A DNA stretch of 64,000 bases from SZUA-430 sp965227535 (GCA_965227535.1 OZ245761.1:744001-808000); one strand, 5' to 3'. Shown: positions 48,662-57,279, counted from the first letter of the stretch. The notes: generated by a model not told the origin, from the letters alone. Numbers and translations: made by a program.

Positions 48662-48921
48662 GGCTTGATTTCTGCCTCGACGGCCGCCGCCGCTTCAGCA
48701 TCGGCAACCGCCTTCGCTTCCGCGTCCTTCACCGCCAGCACCGCATAGGCGCCGGCAAGGTCCGCAAGCTTCTGCGCGATCGGACCAGCCTTGGCAGGCT
48801 CATTCGCATTGAATGCGGACTGAAACTCTTTCGTCAGGCTCGCGATCTTGTCCGCCGTGGACTGGCGCACGTCGATTGTCGCCACGAACGCCGTGACAAC
48901 GTCGTCAAATTCTTTTGCCAT
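48658..48921 (-). CDS. Small helical Ala-rich phage protein
   Basis: 87 residues, almost wholly helical (DDVVTAFVATIDVRQSTADKIASLTKEF...) with an Ala/Glu C-terminus, likely a coiled-coil trimer. It overlaps the next structural gene by ATGA. Confidence 0.65.
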   Translation of the reverse strand: MAKEFDDVVTAFVATIDVRQSTADKIASLTKEFQSAFNANEPAKAGPIAQKLADLAGAYAVLAVKDAEAKAVADAEAAAAVEAEIKP

Positions 48922-48922
48922 G

Positions 48923-49360
48923 TTAATCCTCTGTAATCGCGCTAGCGGTCGTCAGACGCGGCGTCACGCCTGTCGCAACCGAGATATTCGCCGTGACAGT
49001 GCCCTTGTAGAGCAGGACACCCGCACCGCTTGACGCCGTTCCAATACCAAAGTGCGTGATCGTCGCCGTGCTGCCCGTACAGGCCGGGAAATCGACATTC
49101 GCAGCCGGTGAGACGCTATTGCCCGTGACCGTGAAGCCTGCGCCCGACCGCGCAACAGCCACACGCGCATAACTGGTGTAGCTTGTCTCGTTCGTCGTCT
49201 GGTCGCCCGCTTCGCCTGGGTCGGACGTGTGGAGCGAGACGTAGAGGCTGCCGGCCGTCGATGAGCCGCGAAGGCCCGTGGCGTCGCCTACGTTGGCAAC
49301 GTTCGTGTTGTTGAACAGCAGGAGGAGGAGGCTATTTTCCCAGGAATTGGACTTACTCAT
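48923..49360 (-). CDS. Virion protein near portal
   Basis: 145 residues (ENSLLLLLFNNTNVANVGDATGL..., SLYVSLHTSDPGEAGDQTTNETSYTSYARVAVARS). The LYVSLHTSDPGEAG...TSYARV pattern recurs in phage structural proteins of this region. Its start overlaps the portal stop (ATGA). Confidence 0.7.
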   Translation of the reverse strand: MSKSNSWENSLLLLLFNNTNVANVGDATGLRGSSTAGSLYVSLHTSDPGEAGDQTTNETSYTSYARVAVARSGAGFTVTGNSVSPAANVDFPACTGSTATITHFGIGTASSGAGVLLYKGTVTANISVATGVTPRLTTASAITED

Positions 49361-51645
49361 GCCGCATCCTCAAGGTCAGGAACCGCGCGCTTGTTCGCTC
49401 CGGTGCCGACGATCTTGCGCGGGGCCTTCACGACCTTCGTCAGTTGCTTGATGTCCTGCACCAATTCGGTGACAGCTTGCGTCAGGCCCTGCACGTTAGC
49501 GCTCTCTTGCTCCTGCGCCTCGGTCGGCGCGTTCGCGGCCTTACGCTCGCGCTCCTTGAAATCAAGCTGCATCTGGCCGTCCTTCTCTTTCGACTGGCGA
49601 TCCTTCTCGGACTGCTCGTGCTTGAACGACATTTCCTTGCCGTGCAGGCTTTCCTTGTGGGCGAGTTCACGTTGATGGCGCTGCGCCTCTTCTGCCAACT
49701 CACGCTCGCGCACCTCAAACTCACGCATCCGTTGAGCGTGATCCTGCGCGGCCTTCTGCGCCTCAACCTGTCCCTTGATCTGCGCTTCTTGCGTTCGCAC
49801 CCTCTCCTCGGAAGCCATCTTCTCTTTGGCCTCGTTGGCCTTCATCTCTTCAGGCGTCGGCTTGGGCGGCTGCTGAGCGTTCTGCTGCGCCAAGCCCTGG
49901 ATCTGCTTCACCGCCTCCTCAACCACTTCCTCGATCTCACGACCGGCACGGAAGCCTCTCAGCGTGAACAGTGTCGTCTGACCCCACAGCGGGACGATCG
50001 CCGCGGCTAACTGAGGATTGACCTGCTGCAAGGCGATCAAGGGCTCGAAGCTCTTGGTCACGACCTCTTGCAACTCAACGCGGCGCTGCTTCTCCGCGTC
50101 TTCGTCAGGGTGGATCGTGGAATCCGTCTCAACGTCGATCAGCACGTCGCGCGCGAGTTGGTTGCGCAGGAGTTTGATCCAGCCCGCTTCCATCGGCAGG
50201 CCCGTCTCGGGGTCCATAACCGGTTGCGGTTCAGGCTGGTTTGGCAGAGGCTTGCCCGTCTGCGGGTCCATCTGCGGCTGCTGCATCTCGTAGGGTGGTA
50301 ATGCAGCAAGCCGGCCAAGCGTCTCAGCCGTGAAGTTCTCAGCCGCAATCTCGGCAATGATCTCGCACGCCTCTTTGGCGAACCTGACGAAATCATCCTT
50401 GATGTCACGCATACGGATAGAGCCGTACTGCGCCTTCAACTGTTGGGCGCCGAGCGTCTCGTTCGGGTCCGTCTCGCCCTGCATGATGTCGGACTGACCG
50501 GTGATGCGGTCCACGTCATTCAGCAACTGCTGACGCAGCTTCACGCACGACTCGATGATGTACGCCACGTCCTTGACGGGCAGATATTGGATCGACCCGG
50601 CCCCGCCCTTCTCGGCAAAGCCCGCCCACGACTGGACTGGGATCATCTTGTTCTCAAAGCCAGGCTGCAACGCCCGTTCGATCTCGGGGCGTGAGCCGTC
50701 ATTCGATGGGCCAGCCGGGTAGAAGCCAACGAGCTTGAGCGATGCCGTCAGGCTGTCGATACGCTTCGTGAGCGTGTTAATCTCATGCTCTTGATCCTGG
50801 TAGTAGGTCGGATCAGGCGTCGGGATGCAGCTTGCGTTGGTGAGCGTGGCGAACAGTGGCTTGGGATGCGGAAAGAAGCCCTTGAGCTTCAGCGGGGGCT
50901 CGCCAACCTCTAACGCTTCCTTCGCCGTGCGTGCGAGCCAATAGCAAGCGTTGCGCGACTTGCACCACATCTCGTAGACCGTGGCTTGCCGCTCAGCGTC
51001 AGGGGCGTCCTTCTCGGCGAAATCGAGGGACACGTTGCAGCGCTCCATCACGTCGTCGCCGAACCGCTCCTTGAGCTTGCCCTCGGTGTAGTAGGTCTTG
51101 CGCCATGTGCAATCGACCTCTTCCCAGACACGGCCCTCACCATGGCCGAAGTCCTTGAAGCCGACGAACTCGGAATGAATCTTCTGTTCGGTGATCTGCG
51201 AGCCGTCGTCTTGGCCCTCGTACCTGATCCAGATCGTGCCGCGGCCAGGGATCAAACGATCGAGCCGCGCGTTCATGATCGCCGCGTGGAGCTTGCTGTC
51301 GCCGATCTGCACGTTGGTCACGCGCTCTAGGCCGACAACGGCATCACGCACGCTCTGCTCTGGCGTCTGATACCTGCGCGACACAACGCACTTGGGCTCG
51401 CGTGCGTACACCGCCGGCATGCGGGTCTGCGTGTTCATCCACGTCACGCAATAGCGGCGCTTGGCTGACTGCTTGGGCGCGCTGTCCGCGTCGGCGTAGA
51501 CCTTGAGGAACTTCTCGGCGCGTTGCACCCACGGCTGGCGCTTGCGCTCGTGCCGCTCGATGACCTGCATCCAGTCTCGCTGGACTTGGGCCATGTCGAG
51601 GGAGCCGTCTTCCTTTGTGGCTGCGGGCTTGTAGGCGGGGGGCAT
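49357..51645 (-). CDS. Phage portal protein
   Basis: 762 residues, typical of podovirus portals. It has an N-terminal helical clip region, IPTPDPTYYQDQEHEINTLTKRIDSLTASLKL as the long spine helix, VKLRQQLLNDVDRITGQSDIMQGETDPNETLGAQQLKAQYGSIRMRDI near residue 370-420 (the portal signature) and a long charged coiled-coil C-terminal barrel rich in Gln/Glu/Lys. It forms the DNA entry vertex with the terminase encoded upstream. Confidence 0.88.
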   Translation of the reverse strand: MPPAYKPAATKEDGSLDMAQVQRDWMQVIERHERKRQPWVQRAEKFLKVYADADSAPKQSAKRRYCVTWMNTQTRMPAVYAREPKCVVSRRYQTPEQSVRDAVVGLERVTNVQIGDSKLHAAIMNARLDRLIPGRGTIWIRYEGQDDGSQITEQKIHSEFVGFKDFGHGEGRVWEEVDCTWRKTYYTEGKLKERFGDDVMERCNVSLDFAEKDAPDAERQATVYEMWCKSRNACYWLARTAKEALEVGEPPLKLKGFFPHPKPLFATLTNASCIPTPDPTYYQDQEHEINTLTKRIDSLTASLKLVGFYPAGPSNDGSRPEIERALQPGFENKMIPVQSWAGFAEKGGAGSIQYLPVKDVAYIIESCVKLRQQLLNDVDRITGQSDIMQGETDPNETLGAQQLKAQYGSIRMRDIKDDFVRFAKEACEIIAEIAAENFTAETLGRLAALPPYEMQQPQMDPQTGKPLPNQPEPQPVMDPETGLPMEAGWIKLLRNQLARDVLIDVETDSTIHPDEDAEKQRRVELQEVVTKSFEPLIALQQVNPQLAAAIVPLWGQTTLFTLRGFRAGREIEEVVEEAVKQIQGLAQQNAQQPPKPTPEEMKANEAKEKMASEERVRTQEAQIKGQVEAQKAAQDHAQRMREFEVRERELAEEAQRHQRELAHKESLHGKEMSFKHEQSEKDRQSKEKDGQMQLDFKERERKAANAPTEAQEQESANVQGLTQAVTELVQDIKQLTKVVKAPRKIVGTGANKRAVPDLEDAA

Positions 51646-51662
51646 TTAGGCTCGTTCGTCTC

Positions 51663-53039
51663 TCATATGCGTCCGCCCTTCTCCACTTCGTTGATGAGTT
51701 CGCCCCAGGTCGGGGGGCGGGTGTCGATGACGTGAGGCGCAGAGGGTGGAGGGGGCGCAGGTAGCGCGTTCCATCCCATAGCTGCGGCCCGTAACGCGTC
51801 GGAGCCATGCGAGGCCCAGTCGTGCAATGGGGCATCAAGGAACGTCTTGCGCTCCTCATGCCATTGGCGCCGGTAGTTTCGCGCCGCACGCAAGCCGGGC
51901 GCACACTTGACCGCGTCGAACTCACAGAGCGGCAGCATCATGCGAACCGCTGAGATGCCGTCCGGTATTGAGTGCAGCGGCACCACCTGCGGCTTGCGCT
52001 GGCGCTCCAGCATGATCTCGATACGGGTCCGCGGCGGGTTGCCTACGGGGACACGTTGCTTGGCGTCGTGGGGCAACAGGTCGGTGCCGTGATACCCTCG
52101 GTCGTCACACCAATCGCAATAGTATTCGATGCCCTGCCCGCTCGCTTCCATGTAGTCAACGAAGCGCAACCGCTCGCGCGTGACCTGGAAGCACCAAATG
52201 GCCGTTAGATCGCCAACACCCAAGTCCCACGCGGTGTGGACCGGAAGGCCTGGAATGATCGGCACACTGCCGATCCGCCCCTGCTTCTCTGCTTGCTCTA
52301 GTAGCCGGGCGTAATAGGCCCCGATGAGTGGCGCGACGAAGCTACAGCGATACTCTTGATCGAACAACGCTTGGCCGTCATCGGGGCCGTGCCGGTCTTG
52401 CAGCTCCGCGAGTTCGTTGTCGAGCTGCTCGGGCGTGAAAATTCCTGTGTCATCGACCGTCAGGCGCTCGGCAAACCATCCGTCACGATGAGACTGCGCG
52501 TAGTCGTAGAGTTGCTTGAAGTGGTTGTCACCGCGCGGCGTCGAAATGAACAGGGCCGTGCCGCCGTTCTCAAGCAAGATCGGGCGGAGAATGTCCCATG
52601 CCGCTGGGTTGGCTAGCGCATACTCGGAAAACACGATGCCGATGGGCGGTGAGCCCACCAAGCTATTGAAGTTGTCGGACCCTAGCACCTGCCATGTCGA
52701 TCCGTTCTTGAAGCGGATGAACATCTCATGCTCTAGCGTCGTCTCTCGGCAGGCATGCGGGAAAGCCTCATCCACCAACCGCTTGCCGGTGTGCGGATTG
52801 ACAGCCGCCCAAATGGCCTTACGGGCCTGAGCCGCCTCCGGCAACATGTGCCAGTAACCGCCGACCGCATGGAAGTTCGCGGCAGTGCAGGCCCAATTCA
52901 GCGCGAGCGCGTCTTTGCCTGCTCTACGGTGCCAAGCGAGAACGGCACGCTTGCCGCCTGACCGCAGATACTTCCAAACCTTTTCCTGATACCAGCGGGC
53001 GTCCCAATTAGGCAGCCTTACAAGGGTCTCGGTACTCAA
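51663..53039 (-). CDS. Terminase large subunit
   Basis: 458 residues. ATPase: Walker A-like WHRRAGKD at 36-43 and Walker B GIVFSEYA near 135, followed by coupling motif ISTPRG. Nuclease: AWDLGVGD, a central LPHDA and distal SHGSDALRAAAMG supply the metal-binding acids. It pumps and cuts phage DNA. It overlaps the small-subunit gene by 32 bases. Confidence 0.93.
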   Translation of the reverse strand: MSTETLVRLPNWDARWYQEKVWKYLRSGGKRAVLAWHRRAGKDALALNWACTAANFHAVGGYWHMLPEAAQARKAIWAAVNPHTGKRLVDEAFPHACRETTLEHEMFIRFKNGSTWQVLGSDNFNSLVGSPPIGIVFSEYALANPAAWDILRPILLENGGTALFISTPRGDNHFKQLYDYAQSHRDGWFAERLTVDDTGIFTPEQLDNELAELQDRHGPDDGQALFDQEYRCSFVAPLIGAYYARLLEQAEKQGRIGSVPIIPGLPVHTAWDLGVGDLTAIWCFQVTRERLRFVDYMEASGQGIEYYCDWCDDRGYHGTDLLPHDAKQRVPVGNPPRTRIEIMLERQRKPQVVPLHSIPDGISAVRMMLPLCEFDAVKCAPGLRAARNYRRQWHEERKTFLDAPLHDWASHGSDALRAAAMGWNALPAPPPPSAPHVIDTRPPTWGELINEVEKGGRI

Positions 53040-53274
53040 ACACTACCTTGCCGCCGTGATCGAGGGTCTGACTGGCCTTGCCGTATCCACGGTCGAGAAG
53101 CTCCTTGATGGCCGCAACGCGGGCTGTCTCGCTCTCAGCGCCCAGGGCGAGCCGTGCAAGCTCTTTGAGAGCGTCGGCTGTGTATGCCTGGGCAAGGGCT
53201 TTGATGTCGGCTGTGGCCTTGTTGGGCAACCCTGCCCGACGCCCTGAGCCACCTCGCTTACCGCCGTGTGCCAC
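53008..53274 (-). CDS. Putative terminase small subunit
   Basis: 88 residues, with a basic Gly-rich start (GGKRGGSGRRAGLPNKAT), a helical middle (IKALAQAYTADALKELARLAL..., ARVAAIKELLDRGYGKASQ) and place directly upstream of the large subunit. This pattern is usual for small terminase/DNA-recognition proteins. Confidence 0.72.
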   Translation of the reverse strand: MAHGGKRGGSGRRAGLPNKATADIKALAQAYTADALKELARLALGAESETARVAAIKELLDRGYGKASQTLDHGGKVVFEYRDPCKAA

Positions 53275-53295
53275 TTGAAAAAACTTGATTGTTTT

Positions 53296-53814
53296 TCAAG
53301 TCACGACATACGGCTTGAAGCCGTTGCCGCCAAACCCAGGGAACTTACGCAGATTGTCAGCGAACATGTTCAGCAAAAGCTCGCTCTTTTTTGCTCGGGC
53401 GGCGCTCTCGCTGACACATTCAGCGTGCAACACATGGCCGTGGGCATCGTGCGCCTCATGGCCATCAACCTCATCGCCACACCACGAACACAGCCCTCTG
53501 CCCGACGCCTTCTGTAGGATCGAGGCGGCGGCTTCGCGCCACCCGCACTGAATCGGGATCAGATCGTCGATGTAATCTTTGAAATCAGGGAAGCGCCTCA
53601 CCACGGAATTACGCACCAAACGCATCGATCTGCCCGTCCCGAGGAACAGCAGCATGATCGCAAAAATCTCTCTGTGCATCGGGGCGTGGAAGTGCATCGG
53701 AAGCAGCACCGCTGAAATCGCGGCGAAACTCCCAGGCTGATGCATCGCGCACGCGAGCACTTGCTGCTCTGACTCGATGTCAAACTCATCGGCGCCAATA
53801 TCGACGAAGCTCAT
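53296..53814 (-). CDS. DnaB N-terminal-domain-like protein with C-terminal zinc-ribbon-like motif
   Basis: 172 residues from ATG 53812-53814 (the frame is open upstream inside the NusG-like gene). Residues 14-75 (IESEQQVLACAMHQPGSFAAI...FHAPMHREIFAIML) match the helical N-domain of DnaB helicases. No RecA-type ATPase follows. Instead there is a CSWCGDEVDGHEAHDAHGHVLHAEC cluster likely to bind zinc. It may dock to host helicase, loader or primase. Confidence 0.65.
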   Translation of the reverse strand: MSFVDIGADEFDIESEQQVLACAMHQPGSFAAISAVLLPMHFHAPMHREIFAIMLLFLGTGRSMRLVRNSVVRRFPDFKDYIDDLIPIQCGWREAAASILQKASGRGLCSWCGDEVDGHEAHDAHGHVLHAECVSESAARAKKSELLLNMFADNLRKFPGFGGNGFKPYVVT

Positions 53815-53908
53815 AACGACAATCCTGGATGATTTCGGGGACGAGCCGCCCTTTGCTCTCGCGTTAGCGGAGCTGGGGAAGCGTCTCGGGGCAAAGTCAT
53901 CCCGAGGA

Positions 53909-54430
53909 TCACGCTGCTCGTCCTTCCGCAGAAATAACACACTGTCCCTGCTTTGCAAGAGTCTGGAAATCACTGAAGCGGATAAATCGGTTCTTCGTTG
54001 GCCGGACGCCGCGGGCAATTTCCTTCAACGCGTGGATGATGTCGCTCACGTCGGGCCGGTAGGATTGCTCGTAAACCCGAAGCGCATCGATCTCGCGCTG
54101 GGTCAGGTAGCAGAGCCGGCCGCCGAGTTGGAGCCAGCGAACTTTGGTGCGCGTGGAGTTGATCGCTTCGGCTTCGAACGGGGTGCAGAGCGGGCCTTCC
54201 GGCTTCTCGCGAACACCAGGCGCGAACACATAACCGGGCAGGATCGGGCGATGCTGGGTGATGATCTCCTTGCCCTTCGGATGGCGCCGCTTGATCGTTT
54301 CGACCGGGCAATAAGCGGGCATGCCCATGCCGTTGATCGCGCGCTCCACGTGAAGCGGCAGGCCGGCGAAGACGCGGAGGATGAGCCAGTTTCCGGTGCG
54401 CGCAGGGGCGCATGTGTTGGGGTTTTCCAT
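53909..54430 (-). CDS. NusG N-terminal-domain-like protein, probable phage antiterminator
   Basis: 173 residues from ATG 54428-54430, which overlaps the upstream frame's stop (TGATG). NWLILRVFAGLPLHVERAINGMGMPAYCPVETIKRRHPKGKEIITQHRPILPGYVFA is the NGN fold that binds RNA polymerase in NusG/RfaH. No clear KOW domain follows; the C-terminal part has PTKNRFIRFSDFQTLAKQGQ. It lies at the head of the late region, a good place for a late-gene antiterminator. Confidence 0.75.
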   Translation of the reverse strand: MENPNTCAPARTGNWLILRVFAGLPLHVERAINGMGMPAYCPVETIKRRHPKGKEIITQHRPILPGYVFAPGVREKPEGPLCTPFEAEAINSTRTKVRWLQLGGRLCYLTQREIDALRVYEQSYRPDVSDIIHALKEIARGVRPTKNRFIRFSDFQTLAKQGQCVISAEGRAA

Positions 54431-54627
54431 CAGCGCAAACCTCGAAAATCTCGCAGAAACGCGAAATCGAAAATCCACTTGGGGTGGGGGTTAGGAAGGG
54501 GGTTTCTTAAGGGGGAAACCTTAGGGGGAGGGGGCCAGGTAGCGCGCCGATAGCGCGGCCTTAGCGCGGGGTTGGCGCACCGTCGGCGCAGCCTCAGCGC
54601 AGTCGAGTTTTGAGTGAGGATGCTCAT
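54430..54627 (-). CDS. Doubtful small ORF coupled at both ends, spanning repeat region
   Basis: 65 codons. The ATG overlaps the stop of the ATPase gene (ATGA) and its stop overlaps the NusG-like start (TGATG), as if translated in a coupled chain. The composition (CRRCANPALRPRYRRATWPPPPKV...) is odd and it runs across 11-bp iterons and G-tracts whose period is not a multiple of three. It may be a translation bridge rather than a functional protein, or not a gene. Confidence 0.35.
   Translation of the reverse strand: MSILTQNSTALRLRRRCANPALRPRYRRATWPPPPKVSPLRNPLPNPHPKWIFDFAFLRDFRGLR
54481..54534 (+). other. G-tract cluster (possible G-quadruplex) in the replication region
   Basis: Six runs of four or five G (54481, 54486, 54498, 54511, 54524, 54530) lie within 54 bases on the plus strand, separated by 1-8 bases. 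A GGTTTC/GAAACC inverted repeat is embedded. The neighbouring 54437-54478 is A-rich with a repeated CGAAAATC. Confidence 0.75.
54540..54605. repeat. Six tandem 11-bp iterons, core GCGC
   Basis: Units begin at 54540, 54551, 54562, 54573, 54584 and 54595, with no gap. Each follows (T/C)(A/G)GCGC(G/A)NNNN, for example TAGCGCGGCCT, TAGCGCGGGGT, CGGCGCAGCCT. The 11-bp spacing puts each core on one face of the helix. This suggests a DNA-binding array, most simply a replication origin, beside the RepA-like ATPase gene. Confidence 0.8.
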
Positions 54628-55775
54628 GGGTTTCCCTCACGCTCGTCTGCGTATTTCAGCCACGATGGGCGGATGAGTTCTGCGGTATGGCGGTTCGACT
54701 TTCTTGCGGTGACTTTGACGAGCTGGCCGCTCGCGAGAAGTTCCTCCTGTGCTTTGGCGACGTATTGGAATGGGAGCCGGCCGAGTTCAGCGGCCGCGCG
54801 TGCCCGGCTGATCAGGCTCGATTTGGCGTTCGGATCCGCGGCGAGTTCGACCGAATTGCGGACCAGCTTCACGGCCTCGTCGAGCAGCAGTTCGCGTGTG
54901 CGGGATGCCTCGGCATATGATTGCGGGCCGACCTCTTCGACCGTGCGGAACACGCCGTCTTTCCACACCAGGCGCAGCTTCGAGCCCTTGGGGCCGTAGT
55001 TCGACTTCATGAACTTCAGGAAGCGTTCGTCGGTCGGGATTTCGTCGCCGTCGTCGTCGGTGCGCTTCGGCGCCGTGAGATACACCCTCGAGCGCACCGA
55101 GTTGTTCCAGCCGGTGGATCCGCTCGAGCCGGCGCCAGACGCCATGCCCGAAACGCTCGGGTGTTGGGTGATTATGACCGTGCCGCGCGACTTGATCGAC
55201 CATAGGCGAAGGCGTTGAACGAACGTACGCACGCTTTCGCGGTCGATTTCATTGCCGCCGAAGGTGTCGGCCGCGGTGTCGATGATCACAACCTCGATGC
55301 CGTATTCGGCGATCATGGCCTCGACCTGGCGGAAGAAGTTGGTAACGACCCCTCCCCCGCCATCGCGCCGACTGAACGTCATGAGCGTGTTGCTCTCGCC
55401 GACCCGGCTCAGCATCAGCGAAATGCCGTCGAGGTCGCGCATCTGGCAATCGTAGTAGCGGCAGATGTCGGCCTGTCGGCGGTGCAGCTCCTCAGGCTCG
55501 TCCTCGCAATAGATCGCGAGCGATCGCGTCGGGCCTGCGGGTGTTTTGATCCCGAGCCACGGCTTGCCAACTGCAAGCGCGGTTTGGAGCTGCATGCAGA
55601 GCAGCGACTTCCCGACGCCGCCGTCGCCGTTCAGCAGCGTGGCGCCGCCACGGACACAGATGCCGGGCACGAGCCAATCGCGCTCCGGGATCGGCCGCCC
55701 CTGCCATTCCGCAGGATTGATAACCCTAAGCGGTTGAATACGTGGGGTGCGGTCCATGCCGATGACGTCAGCCAA
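54624..55775 (-). CDS. RepA-like replicative ATPase/helicase (RecA-fold, AAA_25 type)
   Basis: 383 residues. Walker A LNGDGGVGKSLL near 48-59, CEDEPEELHRR, Walker B VVIIDTAADTFGG near 170, and a motif with ITQHPSVSG match hexameric RepA-type ATPases that open DNA at phage and plasmid origins. A winged-helix-like C-terminus (AAELGRLPFQYVAKAQEELLASGQLVKV) follows. It starts directly after the primase-like gene and ends at the iteron region. Confidence 0.85.
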   Translation of the reverse strand: MADVIGMDRTPRIQPLRVINPAEWQGRPIPERDWLVPGICVRGGATLLNGDGGVGKSLLCMQLQTALAVGKPWLGIKTPAGPTRSLAIYCEDEPEELHRRQADICRYYDCQMRDLDGISLMLSRVGESNTLMTFSRRDGGGGVVTNFFRQVEAMIAEYGIEVVIIDTAADTFGGNEIDRESVRTFVQRLRLWSIKSRGTVIITQHPSVSGMASGAGSSGSTGWNNSVRSRVYLTAPKRTDDDGDEIPTDERFLKFMKSNYGPKGSKLRLVWKDGVFRTVEEVGPQSYAEASRTRELLLDEAVKLVRNSVELAADPNAKSSLISRARAAAELGRLPFQYVAKAQEELLASGQLVKVTARKSNRHTAELIRPSWLKYADEREGNP

Positions 55776-56672
55776 TTAAGCCCCCGCCCGCACGGCATCG
55801 TTGAAATCGCTCGGCGCATCGCCGTAGTTCACGCTCGGCGGAATGACGTCAACCGCCCTGCCCTGCCCCTCGTAGACCTCTGCGGCCGCAAGTGCCGAAT
55901 CCATACCGACCTTGCCCTTGTCCGCGAAGATCACAAGTGATTCGACCTCGAGCGGCAACTCGACGGCGCCCAAGCGATTGGCCGAGAGCGTGGCCCAGAC
56001 CGGGATTTGAAACAGCATGCGCGCGCTCAGCGCCGTCTCGACACCTTCCGCAAGCCCAATGATTGGGCCGGCCCCGCTGAGCTTCACGGCGGCCTTACCC
56101 ATTGGGCCGACCGTCATCTTCGGGCTCTCAACCGGCGCCTTTGCGCTTCCGTCCTTCGCGAGCCACGTGCGCTGCACCGCAACGACTTGGCCCCGCCCGT
56201 CACGCAGAGCTGCGATCATGACCGGGAACGATTTGCCGGACGGCTTGTGCTCGAGCAGCGGCATGTAGCCGAGGTCGTCAGGCCAGTTCGGCAGGCGAAT
56301 GCCGCGGCGGTTGAGATATTCCGCGACCAGCGTTCCCTTGATCCGGTTCGAACGGTCCCACAGGTCGCGCGCGTATTGCTGGCGCTCACGGTCGTCACGA
56401 TCGCGGTGGCCGTCATGCGGCCGAGTCAGATAGCCGGGATAGGACGGGTCAACCTTCGCGTCGCCATCCCAAAGGCCGCGGGCACGTAACGCGGACAGCA
56501 ATTCCGTCTGTGAGCAGCCGGCGTGGCAATAGACGAGAGGGCGCCCGTCTCGAGTTTCCGTCACGCTCATCGACGGCGAGCGATCGTCGTGGGCCGGACA
56601 GCGGCACGAACCGGAACGGCCGCGCCACTTGCCCTCGAGCTGGCCGACGATGTGACGTGCCGATGAGATCAC
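55776..56672 (-). CDS. Primase-like protein: CHC2-type zinc ribbon plus Toprim domain
   Basis: 298 residues from GTG 56670-56672, overlapping the upstream stop (GTGA). The zinc-ribbon part CRCPAHDDRSPSMSVTETRDGRPLVYCHAGCS lies near residues 23-55. The Toprim domain has GLAEGVETALSA and LVIFADKGKVGMDSALAAAE, with the metal Glu and Asp. It would make primers for phage DNA replication together with the RepA-like ATPase encoded next. Confidence 0.85.
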   Translation of the reverse strand: MISSARHIVGQLEGKWRGRSGSCRCPAHDDRSPSMSVTETRDGRPLVYCHAGCSQTELLSALRARGLWDGDAKVDPSYPGYLTRPHDGHRDRDDRERQQYARDLWDRSNRIKGTLVAEYLNRRGIRLPNWPDDLGYMPLLEHKPSGKSFPVMIAALRDGRGQVVAVQRTWLAKDGSAKAPVESPKMTVGPMGKAAVKLSGAGPIIGLAEGVETALSARMLFQIPVWATLSANRLGAVELPLEVESLVIFADKGKVGMDSALAAAEVYEGQGRAVDVIPPSVNYGDAPSDFNDAVRAGA

Positions 56673-57199
56673 GCTTTCCTCGCGTAAGCAGCCTTGGCGA
56701 TTGTCGAAAGCGCGTCGTGCGCGCACTGCTCTGGATCCGCGTGAATGTCGGAGCCGGTATAGCGAAGCACCATTAGGCCTAGAGCCTGGAAGCGGCGGTC
56801 ACGCGCCTTGTCGTGGCTCGCCTGCTCCTTGGTCCGTTCGTGAAAGTCGTGACCGTCGCATTCGATCACGGCTTGGACCGGCATGCCTGCGATCTTGGCG
56901 TTGACTAGGAAGTCCGCGACGTAGGGCTCATAGCGGACCTGATGGAAAGCGTGGAAGCCTTCGATCTCGGGCCAAGTCACGTCGTCGAGCTTCATCGGCA
57001 GAATGCTGAGCGCCGGCACTTTGATCGAGCCGCCCAGCTTGGGCATTTCCGCCGCGAGTGCGGCGCCCATCAAAGCCTCGATCGGCGAAATAGGTGCGCC
57101 AAGCCACTGACGCATGACGTCGAACAGCCGCTGACACTCACGATTGCCGTGAGCGTGCGCGATCTCGAGCATCCGCATCTGAGTGGCTTCGGAGATCAC
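56669..57199 (-). CDS. DUF559/Vsr-like nuclease
   Basis: 176 residues starting with GTG 57197-57199. C-terminal half: YEPYVADFLVNAKIAGMPVQAVIECDGHDFHERTKEQASHDKARDRRFQALGLMVLRYTGSDI. This is the DUF559-type PD-(D/E)XK fold, with ADF, ECDG and the DKxRDR helix. Substrate not known; may act in replication, recombination or host DNA handling. Confidence 0.78.
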   Translation of the reverse strand: MISEATQMRMLEIAHAHGNRECQRLFDVMRQWLGAPISPIEALMGAALAAEMPKLGGSIKVPALSILPMKLDDVTWPEIEGFHAFHQVRYEPYVADFLVNAKIAGMPVQAVIECDGHDFHERTKEQASHDKARDRRFQALGLMVLRYTGSDIHADPEQCAHDALSTIAKAAYARKA

Positions 57200-57279
57200 G
57201 CCCCCATCCCTTTCTTCCTCGCGGCGGCGCGCTTTGCGGAAAGGCGCTTGGTGAGACGAACGAGCGCGCGGCGGTTCAT
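57196..57279 (-). CDS. Tiny basic protein (27 residues)
   Basis: MNRRALVRLTKRLSAKRAAA... with 10 Arg/Lys. It begins in ATGA overlap with the DUF1508-like gene and ends in GTGA overlap with the nuclease gene. Coupling at both ends supports translation. It could bind nucleic acid or serve only to pass ribosomes on. Confidence 0.5.
   Translation of the reverse strand: MNRRALVRLTKRLSAKRAAARKKGMGA

Noticed and set aside
51344..51925. 193-codon minus frame between portal and terminase
   Set aside because: Overlaps both well-supported genes in another frame and has shadow composition.
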